A stretch of 64,000 nucleotides of DNA from Pelosinus baikalensis (GCF_020819555.1 NZ_JAJHJB010000002.1:62001-126000); one strand, 5' to 3'. Positions 18,198 to 27,106 are shown, counted from the first letter of the stretch. The notes: generated from the sequence alone by a model not told the origin. Numbers and translations are program-made.

Positions 18198-18513
18198 AAT
18201 ATCATCCTCCATGACACTTCATATAAACTATATGTTCGCATAATATCCATTCTATTCTCAATAAGGTAAAATATTACTATTTATATATCATCCTTTCATA
18301 ATCTAAAAATTCACTACCTTATCAATATATGCAACTCTTAGAATTAGTTTCCTAGTATTAAATACTTTTCATCATAATGTTTTTCCAAATTTGTAATTTG
18401 TTTGTATTTCCCAAATTTAGGATACTATAAAGATGTGACAAAAATATGACGATCTGTTAAAATTTAGTAAAATTTATATTTTTGGGATTCACTATGCTTT
18501 GGGGTAAAATAAA

Positions 18514-18571
18514 AAAAGAACTAGTCAGAGAGTATTTTTCATCGAAAATATACTTCCTGACCAGTTCTTTT
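18514..18571. terminator. Long imperfect hairpin upstream of adh
   Basis: Arms AAAAGAACTAGTCAG... and ...CTGACCAGTTCTTTT pair over about 26 bp with a few mismatches, with A and T runs at the ends. No gene ends nearby on the plus strand. It may insulate the divergent units, end antisense transcripts, or attenuate a long leader. Confidence 0.55.
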
Positions 18572-18637
18572 GATTTAACCAAATATATAAATAATATTTA
18601 CAGAACCATTAATATGTGATATAAATAACTTATAATT

Positions 18638-18657
18638 GTGAAATAAAGAACATTCAC
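18638..18657 (+). promoter_or_regulatory. Candidate operator next to the adh -10
   Basis: Perfect GTGAA / TTCAC inverted repeat with 10 bases between, starting just after a TATAAT at 18631. It resembles a redox- or carbon-regulator site in half-site sequence only; the spacing does not fit the Rex consensus, so the regulator is unknown. Confidence 0.3.
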
Positions 18658-18687
18658 TTTCACGCAAAAAATATAGGGAGGCTGAAC

Positions 18688-19749
18688 ATGATGAAAGGTT
18701 TTGCAATGCTAAGTATCAATAAAGTAGGCTGGATCGAAAAACAAAAACCACTAATAGGTCCTTACGATGCAATGGTACGACCGTTAGCGATTTCTCCCTG
18801 CTCCTCGGATATTCATACAGTTTTTGAAGGAGCAATCGGTGACAGACACGACATGATTCTTGGTCATGAAGCTGTCGGTGAAATTGTGGAAATAGGAGAT
18901 AAGGTTAACGATTTTAAACCGGGTGATCGCGTAATCGTCCCAGCCATTACTCCAGATTGGCGCTCACTTGAAGCGCAAGCAGGATTTCACCAGCACTCTA
19001 ATGGCATGCTGGCCGGATGGAAATTTTCAAATTTTAAAGATGGTGTTTTCGGTGAATTCTTCCATGTCAATGATGCGGATATGAATTTGGCGATTTTGCC
19101 GAAAGAGATTCCCCTGCCTAGTGCCGTTATGATCACAGATATGATGACAACGGGCTTCCATGGCGTTGAACTAGCGGATATTCAATTTGGTTCCAGCGTC
19201 GCAGTCATTGGCATTGGCCCAGTTGGTCTAATGGGAGTAGCTGGTGCAAAATTGCGTGGTGCAGGCAGGATTATCGGCGTCGGCAGTCGGTCTGTATGTG
19301 TAGAAGCAGCCCAATTCTACGGGGCAACGGATATTGTCAATTACAAAAATGGCGATATCGTGGAGCAAATCATGGAACTGACCCAAAACAAAGGGGTGGA
19401 CCGAGTCATCTTGGCTGGAGGCGGTATCGAAACCTTGGGGCAAGCAATTTCCATTGTTAAACCCGGTGGCGTCGTTGCCAATGTAAACTATCATGGCAGC
19501 GGTGAAAGTCTCCCCGTACCTCGCCTAGCCTGGGGCTGTGGAATGGCTCACAAGACCATAAAAGGCGGACTCTGTCCTGGCGGTCGCTATAGAATGGAAA
19601 TGCTGGTCAACCTTGTGCAGCATAACCGTGTCGATTTAAGCAGACTAATCACCCACGTTTTTACAGGATTTAATCATATTGAAGAAGCACTTTTCCTTAT
19701 GAAAGATAAACCAAAGGATTTGATTAAACCCGTTGTTTTAATAGAATAA
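18688..19749 (+). CDS. adh: NADP-dependent secondary alcohol dehydrogenase
   Basis: Zinc alcohol dehydrogenase very close to the Thermoanaerobacter brockii / Clostridium beijerinckii enzyme that interconverts 2-propanol-type alcohols and ketones. Zinc ligands Cys38, His60 and Asp151 are in place (one residue later than in the T. brockii enzyme because of an extra Met). The coenzyme site GSR after the second beta-strand and a downstream Tyr indicate NADP(H). Residues such as GAIGDRHDMILGHEAVGE are nearly invariant with the known enzymes. GGGAGG lies 6 bp upstream of the ATG. It stands alone between two hairpins and is transferred or stress-related metabolism rather than EPS. Confidence 0.95.
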   Translation: MMKGFAMLSINKVGWIEKQKPLIGPYDAMVRPLAISPCSSDIHTVFEGAIGDRHDMILGHEAVGEIVEIGDKVNDFKPGDRVIVPAITPDWRSLEAQAGFHQHSNGMLAGWKFSNFKDGVFGEFFHVNDADMNLAILPKEIPLPSAVMITDMMTTGFHGVELADIQFGSSVAVIGIGPVGLMGVAGAKLRGAGRIIGVGSRSVCVEAAQFYGATDIVNYKNGDIVEQIMELTQNKGVDRVILAGGGIETLGQAISIVKPGGVVANVNYHGSGESLPVPRLAWGCGMAHKTIKGGLCPGGRYRMEMLVNLVQHNRVDLSRLITHVFTGFNHIEEALFLMKDKPKDLIKPVVLIE

Positions 19750-19795
19750 TCGAATACATAAAATGATGATCGTCAAAATCTAACTACAAACGCTT

Positions 19796-19848
19796 CTGAT
19801 GAAACAAGGGGAAAAAGTCACAATGACTTCTTCCCCTTGTTTCATCAG
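19796..19848. terminator. Bidirectional terminator between adh and the desulfidase-like gene
   Basis: 25-bp arms (19796-19820 and 19824-19848) with one mismatch and a CAA loop. It separates two convergent genes. Confidence 0.88.
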
Positions 19849-19881
19849 TTCTTCTCTTCATTCTCCTCCCAACATATTTTC

Positions 19882-21195
19882 CTATTTTTTATTCAACATA
19901 ATTTGTAAAATCTGCTTATCCATCTGGGTCATTCCTTGGCAGGCCAGTACTCCCAAATTGGCAATGGATTGATCCACATCCTCTGCCACAATTCCGTCAT
20001 TCCCTGTAACCCGAATTCCCTCAAGAGCCAGCAATACTGCCTTATACCCAGACATAGCAGAAGTAGACACCTTCATAGCGCAGCTATTGGACGCACCGTC
20101 ACAGATAAGCCCCGCCAAATCGCCAATCATGTTAGAAATGGCCATACTGACCACCCTAAAGTCCTCTTTCAGCAGCCAAGCCATTCCTGCAGCAGCTCCC
20201 ATAGAAGCCGTCGTAACGGCGCACAATGCCGATAACTTGGGGAGCTTATCATGGATATAGATGGCCATCATGTGCGACAGCATTAACGCCCTAATGAGCG
20301 ATTCTTCATTCGCTTTTACATATTCAGCAACCACTACGACAGGCATGGTTGCCGCTATTCCCTGATTGCCAGAACCGGAATTGGTCATCGCCGGCAATGC
20401 TGCCCCTCCCATTCTTGCATCAGACGCGGCGGTAGTACGCATCAATACTTGAGTTAATAGACCATCTGCTAAGAGTCCTTGCTGCCTCTGACGATCCATA
20501 GCAGTCCCAATATGTAAACCATACTGCCCACTCATACCTTCTCGGGATAAAGAAGTATTCAACTCAGCAGCTTCATGGATAAAACGGATCATTTCTAAAG
20601 GCACTCCCATGGCAAAATCAAAAACATCCCGAGCCTTAATACCAGCTATGGTGGATTTATCTTCCATAGCATTTGCTACATAATCCCCAAGCTCCATTTC
20701 AAATACCACTTTGCCATTTTCCTCAATGCGTGCCACTTGGGTATGAGTATCGGCAATTGCAACGGTTACCCACTCTTCTCCATGCATTACTTTTGCTTCG
20801 GAATACAAAATATGGGGTACATCGGCAACCATAACCTGAACCCGCCCCTGGGAAACCATTTGCTGTGCTTTTCTGACCTGCGCAGGAGTGAGATTCTTCA
20901 GAACTTCCAGCTTCCCCCACGGATCACCGCCAATCGCACCTACAGCAACGGCAATAAAGAGCCCTGTCATACCTGTTCCTGGTACGGTGACTCCCATACC
21001 ATTTTTCATCAAGTTCGCTGAGACCTTAGCTTCAATTTTTTCAACTGGCTTACCTAACCTCTGCGCTGCGATAGCTGCAGCCAGCGCTAAGGAAACGGGC
21101 TCAGTACACCCCAATGCAGGTACTACCTCTCTTTTTACAACCTTGATCATTTCCAGCCATAAAGGATTGACCATTTTAGAATTTATCTTTTTCAT
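19882..21195 (-). CDS. L-cysteine desulfidase / serine dehydratase-alpha-like protein (UPF0597, YhaM type)
   Basis: 437-residue cytoplasmic enzyme of the family that includes archaeal L-cysteine desulfidase CdsA and E. coli YhaM/CyuA. These use a 4Fe-4S cluster to remove H2S or water from cysteine or serine. It shows VVPALGCTEPVSLALA near the N-terminus, a Gly/Ser-rich TNSGSGNQGI segment and ICDGASNSCAMK near residue 380; the cysteines are candidate cluster ligands. The next gene upstream is a matching HAAAP-type amino acid permease, as in yhaO-yhaM. Together they suggest cysteine or serine uptake and catabolism. Confidence 0.9.
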   Translation of the reverse strand: MKKINSKMVNPLWLEMIKVVKREVVPALGCTEPVSLALAAAIAAQRLGKPVEKIEAKVSANLMKNGMGVTVPGTGMTGLFIAVAVGAIGGDPWGKLEVLKNLTPAQVRKAQQMVSQGRVQVMVADVPHILYSEAKVMHGEEWVTVAIADTHTQVARIEENGKVVFEMELGDYVANAMEDKSTIAGIKARDVFDFAMGVPLEMIRFIHEAAELNTSLSREGMSGQYGLHIGTAMDRQRQQGLLADGLLTQVLMRTTAASDARMGGAALPAMTNSGSGNQGIAATMPVVVVAEYVKANEESLIRALMLSHMMAIYIHDKLPKLSALCAVTTASMGAAAGMAWLLKEDFRVVSMAISNMIGDLAGLICDGASNSCAMKVSTSAMSGYKAVLLALEGIRVTGNDGIVAEDVDQSIANLGVLACQGMTQMDKQILQIMLNKK

Positions 21196-21239
21196 ATCAA
21201 ATTCTCCTCATTTTATTGATCCTCAAAGAGATACGAGTA

Positions 21240-22564
21240 TTACGCAAAGGCTAAAAATGGAGATATACAAAGTAAAATACCCGTCGCAATAATTACTTTT
21301 AGTGAAATTCCTTTATATTGATGAAGAAATGGTACTTGATACACCAGATACGCTGGAATTAAACAGCCTACCAAACCAAATATCGGACTACAAATGGATG
21401 TAAAACTCAAGACGGGCGCATTCAGCACAATCGCTCCCCAAGACAGCAATACGGTAAAACCCATAATACCGTAGCCGACAAGCGTCTTATGAATGCGCTC
21501 CTCTGGGACTATACGCCGCAGCACATTCATGACCAAACCTTGGCACGCTTCTCTAAATCCTAGATATACGCCAAAATAAGCTGTCATTACAGCAAAAATA
21601 TTCAAAATCAAACTAAAAATCTTCACCATTTGCTGATTGCTGGTACCGCTCCCCTGTGCCACCATCGCCAAAGCCGAGATATTTTGCTCAGAAGCATGGA
21701 CGGCTTGCTCATGACCCATAGCTAAGGTAAAGGATACGGCATAAAAGAACACGGTAACAAATAAAACACCAAAGGCAATATTCATGGCACGCATTGCTTT
21801 ATACCTTGCTACTTCAATGGACTTCTCATGAGATCGGTAGGAAATCACCATCGGACTCAAACTTTGAATAAATAATATGGATGTTAACGTAAAGGGAAGC
21901 ATCACCACTGCATCCTTTATTAAACTCCCTAATGATGGAACGGGACCGATATTTGCCAAATCCCAGCAACTCACCATAGCCAGTCCAAGAAAAGCTACCA
22001 CAAACAGCTTTGTCAGTACCATCCCCGTAGAAATCTTAAACAATACCTTCTCTCCTCGCGAAGCTAACGCCACCAAACAGCAAATTAAAAACAAACCATA
22101 AAAAGGGTTGGTCGACAGCAAGGATTTCGTCAAACCAAAGGATTGTATAAAAGAAGCACTATCATTCGTAATAGCAGTGGAATATACGAATACCCAAATC
22201 ACCAGCATGACAAAATATAACGCCCCTAAAAACATCCCCCAATTCTTTCCAGATACCCTGCAATCACACTAGGATAATCTTTGCATTCAGGCGAAGCGGC
22301 CAACGTATTAATAAATAGTTTTTGAAATAAATACATGGCAGGATAGCCAATAACAGAAGAAAGTAAAAATACCCATAGCCCCATTAGGCCAACCTGTACA
22401 GGCAGAAATACAATTCCTGCACCAATGGCCATGCCAATGCTCATGATAATCCAGCCCCAATCTGTAGCATCAAATCGAATGGCCGCTTTCCACTCTGCAT
22501 CCGTCATAGCAGCTCGTCCTGCAGGAACATCTTCGACCTCGTATTTCTTAGCAAGTGACCCCAT
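21240..22564 (-). pseudogene. HAAAP-family serine/cysteine permease with a frameshift
   Basis: Homologue of YhaO/SdaC-type proton- or sodium-coupled amino acid carriers. The N-terminal 112 residues (22226-22564) and the C-terminal part (21240-22235) are in different frames. The break is near 22250: on the minus strand CTGGAAAGAATTGG is one G short of CTGGGAAAGAATTGG. Restoring it joins AGYL-GKNWGMFLGALY and gives a 441-residue carrier, close to the usual ~443, with about eleven helices. Either a recent loss of function or a sequencing error. The paired gene is the desulfidase-like enzyme. Confidence 0.88.
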
Positions 22565-22736
22565 TTATCGTACCTCCTATGTTTTATCGTTCTCTTATTA
22601 AATGATTTATCAAAATATTGCGATTACTTATGATATAACAATAACCTACCTGGAACTGTAACAATGTTTAACAAAAAATGGATTTACGATTTCTTTTTGG
22701 CTATACTGTAAATAGATGCGATAGAATCATCGATAC

Positions 22737-22985
22737 CTACACACTCCTTTCTGATCCAGAATCTATCTCTTTCACCTCCTTACATTTGGGGGCTCTGAAC
22801 TCGTCACGTAACAAATCTGCAAGAGATATTCCAAAGGCCGTGGCAAGTTTTTGTGCGATAAGGACAGTCGGCTGCTTCTTAGCCGCTTCCAGCTCCGATA
22901 TATAAGTTTGGGAAACACCCGATTGATCCGCTAACTTCTTTTGAGACCACCCTTTTGCTTTACGGAATTCTTCTAAATTTTTCAC
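22737..22985 (-). CDS. XRE-family helix-turn-helix regulator (small, minus strand)
   Basis: 82-residue protein with a Cro/CI-type domain: WSQKKLADQSGVSQTYISELEAAKKQPTV is the helix-turn-helix core, followed by a short Lys/Glu-rich tail. GTG at 22985 sits 8 bp from AGGGGG and is the preferred start; upstream ATG/GTG codons overlap the ribosome site. It is transcribed divergently from the second HTH gene at 23107 and away from the permease, so it could regulate either. Target unknown. Confidence 0.85.
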   Translation of the reverse strand: MKNLEEFRKAKGWSQKKLADQSGVSQTYISELEAAKKQPTVLIAQKLATAFGISLADLLRDEFRAPKCKEVKEIDSGSERSV

Positions 22986-23020
22986 AATCATCACCCCCTC
23001 GTTGTCATTGTAATGCTTCT

Positions 23021-23092
23021 GCGTTAATTAGTCAATGCTAATGCGTTAATTTTGTTTTAAATATTTATGTTATAATTGCTTTAGCGTTAATT
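23021..23092. promoter_or_regulatory. Three GCGTTAAT boxes and promoter in the divergent HTH region
   Basis: GCGTTAATT/A occurs at 23021-23029, 23043-23051 and 23084-23092. The middle box overlaps the -35 area and the last overlaps the expected start point of a promoter with an extended -10 (TGTTATAAT, TATAAT at 23071-23076). This layout is typical of self-repression by a Cro/CI-type protein. Confidence 0.55.
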
Positions 23093-23106
23093 GGAGGTTT
23101 TATATT

Positions 23107-23433
23107 ATGACTACCGCTGAACGTATTATTCATTTGAGAAAAAAAAAAGGCTACAGTACTAATAAACTTTCTCAACTTGCAGAAATAGGGCAAGCAACCT
23201 TACGCGAAATAGAAATAGGTGAAAAAAGTCCAAATATTATCACTTTAGAAAAAATCTGTAATGCTCTCCAAATTTCTTTATCTGACTTTTTCGCAGAAGA
23301 TGATATTGTAGATACTAGGCAAAATGATGATGAAATAGATAATCTTCCTGACCATGTAAAAAAAGAGCTAGACCTGGCTAGAGAATTTATTCTTTATAAA
23401 TATGGCATAAAAAAAGCCTCTGCGGACAAGTAA
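23107..23433 (+). CDS. XRE-family helix-turn-helix regulator (plus strand)
   Basis: 108-residue protein. The HTH core is YSTNKLSQLAEIGQATLREIEIGEKSPNIITLEKICNAL in order, at residues ~17-56, followed by an acidic linker and a C-terminal helix (DHVKKELDLAREFILYKYG). The latter resembles the tail of small SinR-like or phage-type repressors. GGAGG lies 9 bp upstream of the ATG. It likely autoregulates through the GCGTTAAT boxes. A terminator at 23491 follows. Confidence 0.88.
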   Translation: MTTAERIIHLRKKKGYSTNKLSQLAEIGQATLREIEIGEKSPNIITLEKICNALQISLSDFFAEDDIVDTRQNDDEIDNLPDHVKKELDLAREFILYKYGIKKASADK

Positions 23434-23490
23434 CGAGAACTTAACAAATAGAAGCATCACATAAATTTTTTAATCTTGGCGATGCCAAAT

Positions 23491-23536
23491 ATAAATAAGG
23501 AGACAAAGTCGCAAGCGACTTTGTCTCCTTATTTAT
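23491..23536. terminator. Perfect hairpin between HTH gene and manC copy 2
   Basis: 22-bp perfect arms (23491-23512, 23515-23536) with a 2-base loop and flanking A/T runs. It serves the convergent HTH gene and manC copy 2. Confidence 0.9.
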
Positions 23537-23602
23537 GCATAAAAAATATCCATCTAGCAAGCAGTGATAGCAAAACTATAACTGTAAATTATCTTTGTCC
23601 TA

Positions 23603-23646
23603 ATTCCCCTCTAGAGAGGGGTGCCCAGAGGGCGGGGTGTGTTCGT
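23603..23646. repeat. Palindromic dispersed repeat downstream of manC copy 2
   Basis: Reads ATTCCCCTCTAGAGAGGGG then GTGCCCAGAGGGCGGGGTG and TGTTCG. It matches the other copies in the 7-bp stem and in the GGGGTGTGTTC end. It directly abuts the manC stop codon. Confidence 0.8.
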
Positions 23647-25028
23647 CACACTCTCCCATACACATCATCAAACCGTACAATATCATCTTCTTCTAAATAC
23701 TTGCCATTCTGCACCTCAATAATCTCCAACGGAATCCGTCCTGGATTTTCTAAACGATGTTTGGTAGACATAGGGATAAATACACTCTCATTTTCATGTA
23801 CCATCTTTACTTCATCCCCCAGGGTCACTTGCGCCGTACCACCCGTCACAATCCAATGTTCCGTGCGATGATAATGCATTTGCAGACTAAGCCCTTGTCC
23901 AGGGTTAACTCTGACTTGCTTCATCTTATACCCTGGTCCGCCACCCAAGACAGTAACACTCCCCCATGGCCGATATAAGGTCGTATGCTCGTCCGCTTCA
24001 CGGCGTCCCCGATCTTTCAATTCATTGACCAAGTCTTTAACCTTTTGGGATTCCCCCTTCTTAGCTACTACTATCACATCATCCGTTTCCACCACTAGCA
24101 AATCCTCAAGGCCAATGCCAGCTATCAAACGACTGCGTCCTAGCATGAGTGTATTCGTACAATCAATCGGTATACAATCACCTTTGACGGCATTGCCATC
24201 CGTATCCTTGTCTAATACATCGTAAATAGCATCCCAGGAACCAATGTCATTCCAATAAGCTAATAAGGGAATCGTCACTACTTTATCCGATTTTTCCGCC
24301 ACCGCGTAGTCAATTGAAATATTGGGCATGTTTTCAAACTGAGCCAATGCATCGGCATAGTTAGTAGATGCTAATTGATAGATCTCAGGTTGATGGGTAG
24401 AAAACTCTCTCATGATTTGCCCCATAGTAACTGCAAACATTCCTGAATTCCAATAATATCGCCCTGCTGCTACATATTCTTCAGCTACTTCCTGACTAGG
24501 TTTTTCTTTAAAAGACTTCACAGCAAAACCATATCCACACGCCTCACCAGCTTCAATATACCCATACCCAATCTCAGGTTTATCAGGCTTTATGCTAAAG
24601 GTAACGATATTTTCCTGCCGTGCCATTTCTTCAGCCTGCTTTACAGACTTGATAAAAAGATCATTTTTGCGAATAATATGATCCGAAGGTGTCACAAACA
24701 TGACTTCCTCTTCTCCAGCACCCAATTCATCAATACAGTACCTTGCCGCCAATGCAATGGCTGGAGCTGTATTACGCCCTACGGGTTCCAATAAAATATG
24801 GACATCCATCGCCCCACAAGCAGCTAACTCTGCTTTAACATGATGAATATATTCCTGATTGGTGACAATCACCATATCTGCCACCTTGGCTACAGGCATA
24901 AAACGAGTAACTGTCTGCGCCAATAAGGATTGCTCAGTCCCAAGCTTCATAAATTGTTTAGGAAAACAGGTGCGGGATAATGGGAATAAACGAGTCCCGC
25001 CACCACCTGCTAGAATTATGATTTTCAA
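23646..25028 (-). CDS. manC: Mannose-1-phosphate guanylyltransferase / mannose-6-phosphate isomerase (copy 2)
   Basis: Paralogue of the enzyme at 1574-2992 with nearly the same sequence throughout. It has GGGGTRLFPLSR..FPKQF at the N-terminus and the cupin QMHYHRTEHWIV near the C-terminus. It ends VRFDDVYGRV, the more normal tail. The likely start is TTG at 25028, placed 8 bp after GAGGAG and aligned with the start of copy 1; a longer frame to 25115 adds a hydrophobic stretch not seen in the family. It stands as a single gene in the accessory strip, far from other GDP-sugar genes. Confidence 0.93.
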   Translation of the reverse strand: MKIIILAGGGGTRLFPLSRTCFPKQFMKLGTEQSLLAQTVTRFMPVAKVADMVIVTNQEYIHHVKAELAACGAMDVHILLEPVGRNTAPAIALAARYCIDELGAGEEEVMFVTPSDHIIRKNDLFIKSVKQAEEMARQENIVTFSIKPDKPEIGYGYIEAGEACGYGFAVKSFKEKPSQEVAEEYVAAGRYYWNSGMFAVTMGQIMREFSTHQPEIYQLASTNYADALAQFENMPNISIDYAVAEKSDKVVTIPLLAYWNDIGSWDAIYDVLDKDTDGNAVKGDCIPIDCTNTLMLGRSRLIAGIGLEDLLVVETDDVIVVAKKGESQKVKDLVNELKDRGRREADEHTTLYRPWGSVTVLGGGPGYKMKQVRVNPGQGLSLQMHYHRTEHWIVTGGTAQVTLGDEVKMVHENESVFIPMSTKHRLENPGRIPLEIIEVQNGKYLEEDDIVRFDDVYGRV

Positions 25029-25261
25029 TGAAACGGCTCCTCTCGGTATTTGTTTTACGCAATAAAGCAGCGATAGCAAAGCTACAGCTGCCAAAATCGT
25101 TCTCTTCATTCCCATCTATACCTTCCAATCGAGACTCTACCCGATTCTGTCCTTCTAACAACTGCCGTAATATTTCTTCCACATTATACACCTCCTATCA
25201 AATACAAACTTTTAATTACACACAAACATACCTTTTGATGAAATACCTAATTGGTTGTAAA

Positions 25262-25675
25262 TTAAATTTTATTGATAACTTGCTGTTTGAACGTTTCAAC
25301 ATCTTTTAATTTTTCCTGTAAAATCATATATACCACATTTGCATCTACATCAATATATTGATGAGCTATCATATTACGAAATGCTACCATTTTAATATAG
25401 ATAGCAGCCTGCAGCTTTGTCCAATATCCATGATCCGACAAAATTCGAAAACCATCGGATAGCACATCAATTTCCCCTAACTCTTCATCAGCTACAATAT
25501 GATTTACAATATCAATCATACAATTGATAATGATGAAGAGGTTATATTCTACTACATCTCTAGCAACTGGATGACTAATAAATTCATCATAATTTAGTGA
25601 AGTATAAACCTGTATTTTTCGTAGTGACTTTTCAATTTGATATAATTTTCGCTCTAAGACGTCCCGTTTAACCAT
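25262..25675 (-). CDS. hepT: HepT-like HEPN ribonuclease toxin
   Basis: 137-residue all-helical HEPN protein (DUF86). The catalytic RX4HXY motif is present as RNMIAHQY near residues 100-107. In known pairs the toxin cleaves RNA and is neutralised when its partner AMPylates the motif tyrosine. The start codon lies inside the end of the nucleotidyltransferase gene (8-bp overlap), a usual arrangement. It lies in the accessory strip with transposase copies, as is common for such modules. Confidence 0.9.
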   Translation of the reverse strand: MVKRDVLERKLYQIEKSLRKIQVYTSLNYDEFISHPVARDVVEYNLFIIINCMIDIVNHIVADEELGEIDVLSDGFRILSDHGYWTKLQAAIYIKMVAFRNMIAHQYIDVDANVVYMILQEKLKDVETFKQQVINKI

Positions 25676-26090
25676 TCTTGTTCCCTCTCAATAAATGCTG
25701 CCTAGAATAACGCGCCCAATATCTCACATCATTGTATTCTTTAACAACCCGCAAGGAGTATTCTGCTTCAAACAATGCATTGCGCGATAAAAGTATCTTT
25801 TTTTGCATATTTGCTGTATGTTTAATCAAGGGCTTAGCATTATTTAGCACCACTAAATCAATTTCTTTGTTCACCAGCTCCATAAGATCTGCCTTTAATT
25901 GCAAATACCAATCCATATCTGTCAATACCGTATGATCCTCAACATAAACAGCAATGTCCATATCACTGAAACGAGTAGTAAAACCAGTAGCATAAGAACC
26001 GAACAACCAAGCAAACATAATATCCTGACGCTCCGCAAAAAAACCTCTTAACTTTTGAATCAAATCCATTTCAAGCTTTTTCTTTGTCAT
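25668..26090 (-). CDS. mntA: MntA-like nucleotidyltransferase antitoxin
   Basis: 140-residue minimal nucleotidyltransferase with GSYATGFTTRFSDMD, the GSX10DXD metal site, and a third acid in EIDLVVLN. Family members AMPylate HepT and thereby block its RNase activity. First gene of a two-gene unit with hepT. No promoter stands out, and the palindromic repeat at 26167 lies just upstream. Confidence 0.9.
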   Translation of the reverse strand: MTKKKLEMDLIQKLRGFFAERQDIMFAWLFGSYATGFTTRFSDMDIAVYVEDHTVLTDMDWYLQLKADLMELVNKEIDLVVLNNAKPLIKHTANMQKKILLSRNALFEAEYSLRVVKEYNDVRYWARYSRQHLLRGNKNG

Positions 26091-26166
26091 GATTTACACC
26101 GCCTCATATCCACTCGACCTATATTTGTTATTATACCAATAATACCTTCAAAACACTATATGAAAG

Positions 26167-26210
26167 TCTCCTCTAAAGAGGGGTGGACGCAGTGACGGGG
26201 TGTGTTCACA
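26167..26210. repeat. Palindromic dispersed repeat next to transposase copy 1
   Basis: CTCCTCTAAAGAGGGGTGG then ACGCAGTGACGGGGTGTG and TTCAC. It is the same unit as at 23603 with a diverged stem. It ends 9 bp from the left direct repeat of the transposase element. Confidence 0.8.
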
Positions 26211-26218
26211 AGATGCAT

Positions 26219-26245
26219 TGTCAAGAAGTACCGTCCCATATGACA
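26219..26245. repeat. Direct repeat A of the transposase element
   Basis: TGTCAAGAAGTACCGTCCC, then ATATGACA. One of four copies in the same orientation, at both ends of each transposase copy; TGTC and GACA at the ends are complementary. Confidence 0.75.
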
Positions 26246-26280
26246 CATATGTTTCCAAACGTGTACCTCTGTCACACCAA

Positions 26281-27066
26281 CTATTTATTTGCAAGGATTT
26301 TTCTAATAGTTTCCCTATTAATTCCCGTTACCTCCGCCAGTTTTCTTCCTGACACAGCAGTATTCTCTTGCAGCCAAATAATCAATTCTTTACGAGTATC
26401 TAGATATTCTGGTTTCGAAATGTCCATTAATGCAATTCCCCTAATTTGCAAAAACTCTTGAATCTGCGCTTCGTGATTATCATCCGATTTACAATCTTCC
26501 ATAACGTCCATGCATGCCTCTTGACTAAATTCCATATGAAATTTCTTGAACCCCTCTATCGCTACATTACGGTTTTCAGAGAACATATTTAAAATTTCAG
26601 CAAATTCTGGCAAGTAGCTATCTCCAGTTCCCCTCAAATATCCGGAACAACTACTCCAAGGGTACGTTTCCGTCTTTGCAATCCCTGCCTTCCCTGGATT
26701 CTGATGCACATACCGTATGACAGTAAGCAAATAACTATCACTTTCTACATTTTCACTTTTATACCGATCTTGAAACAGATGCCCCACTCGTTTATATTTT
26801 CGGTTAAAATAACCCACATAGCTCGTCGTAATCCGCCTCATAATTCGAGATATACTATCGTTAGACTCTTTAAGTACCAAATGAACATGGTTATCCATCA
26901 AACAATAGGAATAAATATAATAACTTCCCCGTTCTCGCTTTGTATGTAATACGTCTAAAAATCTCATCCTATCTTCATCATCTATGAAAATATCCTTCCG
27001 CTCATTACCTCGAAGCATCACATGATATACTCCAGTTTTGCTCAGCGCCCTGGCACCTCTTGGCAT
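26281..27066 (-). CDS. REP-associated-type Y1 (IS200-like) transposase, full copy
   Basis: 261 residues from MPRGARAL; the upstream GTG at 27075 is less likely because the second copy also begins at MPRG. The HUH motif is HVHLV in MDNHVHLVLK and the catalytic tyrosine lies in VIRYVHQNPGKAGI. After residue ~180 there is a C-terminal part ending in a putative helix-turn-helix (GRKLAEVTGINRETIRKIL). This fits the RAYT-type single-strand transposases that handle REP palindromes. It lies beside palindromic repeats that could be its substrates. Confidence 0.88.
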   Translation of the reverse strand: MPRGARALSKTGVYHVMLRGNERKDIFIDDEDRMRFLDVLHTKRERGSYYIYSYCLMDNHVHLVLKESNDSISRIMRRITTSYVGYFNRKYKRVGHLFQDRYKSENVESDSYLLTVIRYVHQNPGKAGIAKTETYPWSSCSGYLRGTGDSYLPEFAEILNMFSENRNVAIEGFKKFHMEFSQEACMDVMEDCKSDDNHEAQIQEFLQIRGIALMDISKPEYLDTRKELIIWLQENTAVSGRKLAEVTGINRETIRKILANK

Positions 27067-27106
27067 ATTTATCACCCTACGCTATTTTAATATTTTCCCA
27101 ATACCC

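Larger units (their letters stand above)
18198..18687. other. 490-bp intergenic region upstream of adh and locus 1
   Basis: AT-rich divergent regulatory region without a convincing gene. It must hold the promoter of locus 1 (minus) and of the alcohol dehydrogenase (plus). Visible items are a weak minus-strand -10 (TATTAT) near 18245, a long hairpin at 18514-18571 and a TATAAT (18631-18636) followed by the inverted repeat GTGAA-N10-TTCAC (18638-18657). Confidence 0.55.

Noticed and set aside
17991..18212. Spo0E-like phosphatase identity for the small ORF
   Set aside because: Size and helical nature fit, but the SQ-x-LD signature of Spo0E is missing.
18638..18657. Rex operator upstream of adh
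   Set aside because: Half-sites resemble Rex (TTGTGAA) but the spacing is 10 instead of 4 bases, so only a generic operator is listed.
25029..25115. Extension of manC copy 2 to an ATG at 25115 with a hydrophobic N-terminus
   Set aside because: The extra 29 residues are absent from copy 1 and from the family, and the TTG at 25028 has its own ribosome site. A signal peptide on this cytoplasmic enzyme is not credible.
24958..25191. Small frame with a coiled-coil-like start (VEEILRQLLEGQNRVESRLE) behind AGGAGG, overlapping the manC copy 2 start
   Set aside because: The first 30 residues look like a real start, but the frame then runs into manC DNA without any family likeness. It may be a gene remnant; not enough to call a gene.
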